36,165 nucleotides of DNA, taken from the NCBI GenBank assembly GCA_019359275.1, contig JAHHHP010000055.1:1-36165 (forward strand). The letters are read 5' to 3'. The notes below the pieces were generated by a model. The model did no database searches and had not been told where the DNA came from. It saw only the letters and a list, made by a program, of their open reading frames with translations. Shown here in pieces: positions 34,701 through 36,165 of this stretch. The DNA is from Myxacorys chilensis ATA2-1-KO14 (lineage in GTDB: Bacteria > Cyanobacteriota > Cyanobacteriia > Leptolyngbyales > Leptolyngbyaceae). Positions within the stretch are counted from its first letter, which is position 1. Every line of letters begins with the position of its first letter. Made by a program: the position numbers and the translations under genes.

Positions 34701-36160
34701 CCACCAATGGGACTGTGATGGTAAAAGACAGCTATCTAGGCTCAGGTAGTTCTGATCCCAGTAATCTGATTGTCATGAACGGCAACCTATTCTTTGCTGC
34801 TGCCGATGTGAATCTAGGAATTGAGTTATGGAAGAGTGATGGTACGGCATCCGGAACAACGATGCTGCGGGACATCAATCCTCAATCTGACGAAGCGCAA
34901 ATCATTGAGATGCAGAACGTTGGCAATACGGTCTACTTCACAATGCACAATCCGGTAACAGGAGATGAGTTATATAAAACGGATGGAACACAGCTAGGAA
35001 CTACGTTAGTTAAGGCAATAAATCCGGGCAGTGAGAGCGGCTCGATTAGTCAGTTAATAGCGAGTCAAAATTACTTGTATTTCACTGTTGCTGACGCCAC
35101 TTTGGGTGTTGAGCTGTGGAGAACTGATGGAACACAAGCAGGGACTACTCTAGTCAAAGATATCAATCCTGGTACAGCAAGCTCTGAGCCAGCAAATCTA
35201 TTTGTGGTTGGCAACACTTTGTACTTCACTGCCACAGATTCATCCTATGGGCGAGAACTGTGGAAGAGTGATGGTACTGCAGTTGGAACAGTCTTAGTGA
35301 AAGACATTAATTCCGGTGTCTTCAGTGATGGCTCTTCTTCTGATCAATTTAGCTCTGATCCTGCTGATTTTGTTGCAATGAATAACGCTGTTTACTTCAC
35401 TGCCTTGTCTAATACATCGGGAAGAGAGCTATGGCGAACTGATGGAACGACAAACGGTACAGTTCTAGTGAAAGACATCTATGATGGCTACGGTAACTCT
35501 AGTCCTCGTCAATTGACTGTGGTGGGGCAAACGCTTTACTTCGTCGCAGCTAATGAAACCACTGGAGTGGAGTTGTGGAAGAGTGATGGTACTTCAAATG
35601 GAACAATGCTGGTAAAAGACATTGTTCCTGATTTTGATAGTTCTGGTCCACTCAGTTTAGCTGCACACGGTTCCTCGCTTTACTTCACTGCTCAACAGCC
35701 AGAGAGTGGTTATGAATTATGGAAAAGTAATGGAACAGCTAGTGGCACGGTGCTAGTAAAAGACATTATTCTAGGTACATCTGGATCTGCACCGTACTAC
35801 ATCACATCACTAAACTCAAATCTACTGTTCGTTGCAATCACGTCTGACGGTTATGGACTGTGGAAAAGCGATGGAACAGCTACAGGAACCGTCAGAATTA
35901 GAAACTTTGCCTTTAAGGAGTCTGAGCCTAGCATTCTGCAATTGGTGAAGTTCGGAAATTACATTTACTTCACAGCCTATGATCCCCTTTCTGGTAGTGA
36001 ACTCTGGCGGACTGATGGAACTGAGACTGGTACTACGCTTGTAATGGATATTAACCCAGGTATTGAAGATTCAATGCCCGTCAACTTAAGCGTGTTTGGC
36101 TCGAAGCTCTACTTTACGGCTTATGATCCCGTCCATGGTGAGGGGTTGTGGGTCTTGTAA
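31796..36160 (+). CDS. Giant modular repeat protein: PPC, FG-GAP-like, PPC, ELWxxDGT repeats
   Basis: The product has 1454 residues from TTG 31796, or 1444 from ATG 31826; the latter is a safer start, as neither has a good ribosome binding site. A PPC-like domain (about 12-135) is followed by seven repeats ending in VWLMNGTT with calcium-loop-like DFNGDGKSDLVWR (about 140-465). A second PPC-like domain (about 480-592) follows, and then 17 full repeats of about 48 residues with LYFTA...GxELWKSDGTxxGTVLVKDINPG, plus a partial last one. No classical signal peptide or RTX repeats are seen, but PPC and FG-GAP-like modules are normally extracellular, so a surface or secreted role through an unrecognised route is inferred. 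It may form one or more beta-propellers. Confidence 0.85.
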   Translation: MLTEAPLANSMPDPGNTLNTATPFSLANSQPLNDSVNATSDRLDYFRFTLGHSSSLNAVLSGLNGDANLALIRDANANGAIDSGEVIAQSTNTGSLAELINRTPLAAGDYYLEVSFESGTTVNYILSSTAQPALPAPAAIDWRNPSTGDLSVWLMNGTTIADTATLPTPMTWQILGRGDFDNNGTSDILWRETTTGNTHVWLMNGTTIADSGMVVAGVANAWQSTQFADFNGDGKTDVLWRNSQTGELGLWLMNGKTTNQFGSFAVELAWQVQGVGDLNGDGKADLVWRKTTTGEVGFWLMNGTTRIEARATGPIGLEWQLQRLGDLNADNRIDLIWRNTALGEVGFWLMDGMTATTTGAVGVSLAWQIQDVGDFNGDGKSDLVWRQTNTGETAVWLMNEISYTTGQVYTVANEWRIEGVKDFNGDGKSDLVWRQTNTGETAVWLMNGTAIATSGVPAAVGTSWQSGVRRNGTEVLNAIDEAGNTIANAFDVGLLNGTGIYIGSLSNTDREDYYRITVNRNATYSISLTGLTANADLQLLNSDGNVITNSTNSGNLEERITSALSAGTYFVRVYSGTGINTRFSIDFSEFLPHHLRNLYSTSEDAAPNDFIVLNNMLYFTATSSSGIELWKSDGTAAGTVLAKDINPGIASSNPKNLMVVGNTLYFTAETAQYGREVWKHTTAGTELVSDIHTGTSSSNPAHFAALNGVLYFAASTESGGVELWRTDGTGLGTVLVKDINPGTPSSFPSDLVVMNNLLYFVASNGVQGLELWKSDGTAGGTVLVSDINAGSSGSKPYQLTVVNNTLYFTAYTQAHGNELWKSDGTAQGTALVKDIAQGIEAAFPFNFAAMNNTLYFAAFTPEDGTELWRSDGTAGGTVLIKDINSGSGNSNPSDFFTFNNALYFTSYIPSLGYELWKTDGTSAGTILVKDIYMGEKNSNPWSFAAIGSTLYFGAQTADTGYELWKTDGTTNGTVMVKDSYLGSGSSDPSNLIVMNGNLFFAAADVNLGIELWKSDGTASGTTMLRDINPQSDEAQIIEMQNVGNTVYFTMHNPVTGDELYKTDGTQLGTTLVKAINPGSESGSISQLIASQNYLYFTVADATLGVELWRTDGTQAGTTLVKDINPGTASSEPANLFVVGNTLYFTATDSSYGRELWKSDGTAVGTVLVKDINSGVFSDGSSSDQFSSDPADFVAMNNAVYFTALSNTSGRELWRTDGTTNGTVLVKDIYDGYGNSSPRQLTVVGQTLYFVAANETTGVELWKSDGTSNGTMLVKDIVPDFDSSGPLSLAAHGSSLYFTAQQPESGYELWKSNGTASGTVLVKDIILGTSGSAPYYITSLNSNLLFVAITSDGYGLWKSDGTATGTVRIRNFAFKESEPSILQLVKFGNYIYFTAYDPLSGSELWRTDGTETGTTLVMDINPGIEDSMPVNLSVFGSKLYFTAYDPVHGEGLWVL

Positions 36161-36165
36161 CATTC

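Overview
The window reads as cyanobacterial accessory DNA, most likely part of a large plasmid or an integrated plasmid. The evidence is a 1256-residue primase-helicase that resembles the CyRepA1 family of cyanobacterial plasmid replication proteins, three iteron-like repeats just upstream of it, many perfect GCGATCGC octamers (the HIP1 motif of cyanobacteria) from about 9.4 kb onward, STAND ATPases of types abundant in filamentous cyanobacteria, and a scatter of broken insertion sequences.

Layout. 1-1.1 kb: debris, with the N-terminus of an IS5-type transposase inserted in a broken IS701-type transposase, then a frameshifted alpha/beta-hydrolase pseudogene. 1.4-6.75 kb: an AT-rich, HIP1-free cluster on the + strand with an exported esterase-like protein, a 165-residue helical protein, an nSTAND1 ATPase and an exported CAP-domain protein. 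6.75-8.1 kb: a 91-bp MITE-like element and a dead IS630-type element. 8.2-8.8 kb: a YkgJ-type cysteine-cluster protein. 9.0-16.2 kb: three consecutive AAA_35-type STAND genes; the first carries a CHAT protease domain, the second a membrane anchor, and the third a coiled coil plus about 15 compact WD-like repeats. 16.2-19.3 kb: small hypothetical genes, remnants, and a duplicated palindrome-containing leader. 19.3-22.4 kb (minus strand): a XisF-like serine recombinase and, 33 bases downstream, a protein built of four helix-turn-helix units and three homing-endonuclease-associated repeats. 22.5-24.3 kb: two IS6-type remnants with long hairpins. 24.4-30.4 kb: the putative replication module (XRE-tailed protein, iterons, CyRepA1-like protein, antisense XRE gene). 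30.5-31.1 kb: a small DUF6788-like gene bracketed by repeated GTTACACAAGA sites. 31.8-36.16 kb: a giant modular repeat protein.

The most interesting point is the junction of the 165-residue gene and the nSTAND1 gene. The upstream gene ends in A AAA AAG TAA in the correct phase, followed after six bases by a perfect 8-bp stem whose loop contains the only obvious start codon (GTG) of the downstream gene. This is the geometry of a dnaX-like programmed -1 frameshift site and would make an 874-residue effector-adaptor/STAND fusion. The other two candidates for undescribed systems are the CHAT/AAA_35/AAA_35-WD operon, which looks like a multi-sensor protease-linked conflict system, and the serine recombinase paired with a seven-repeat DNA-binding protein.
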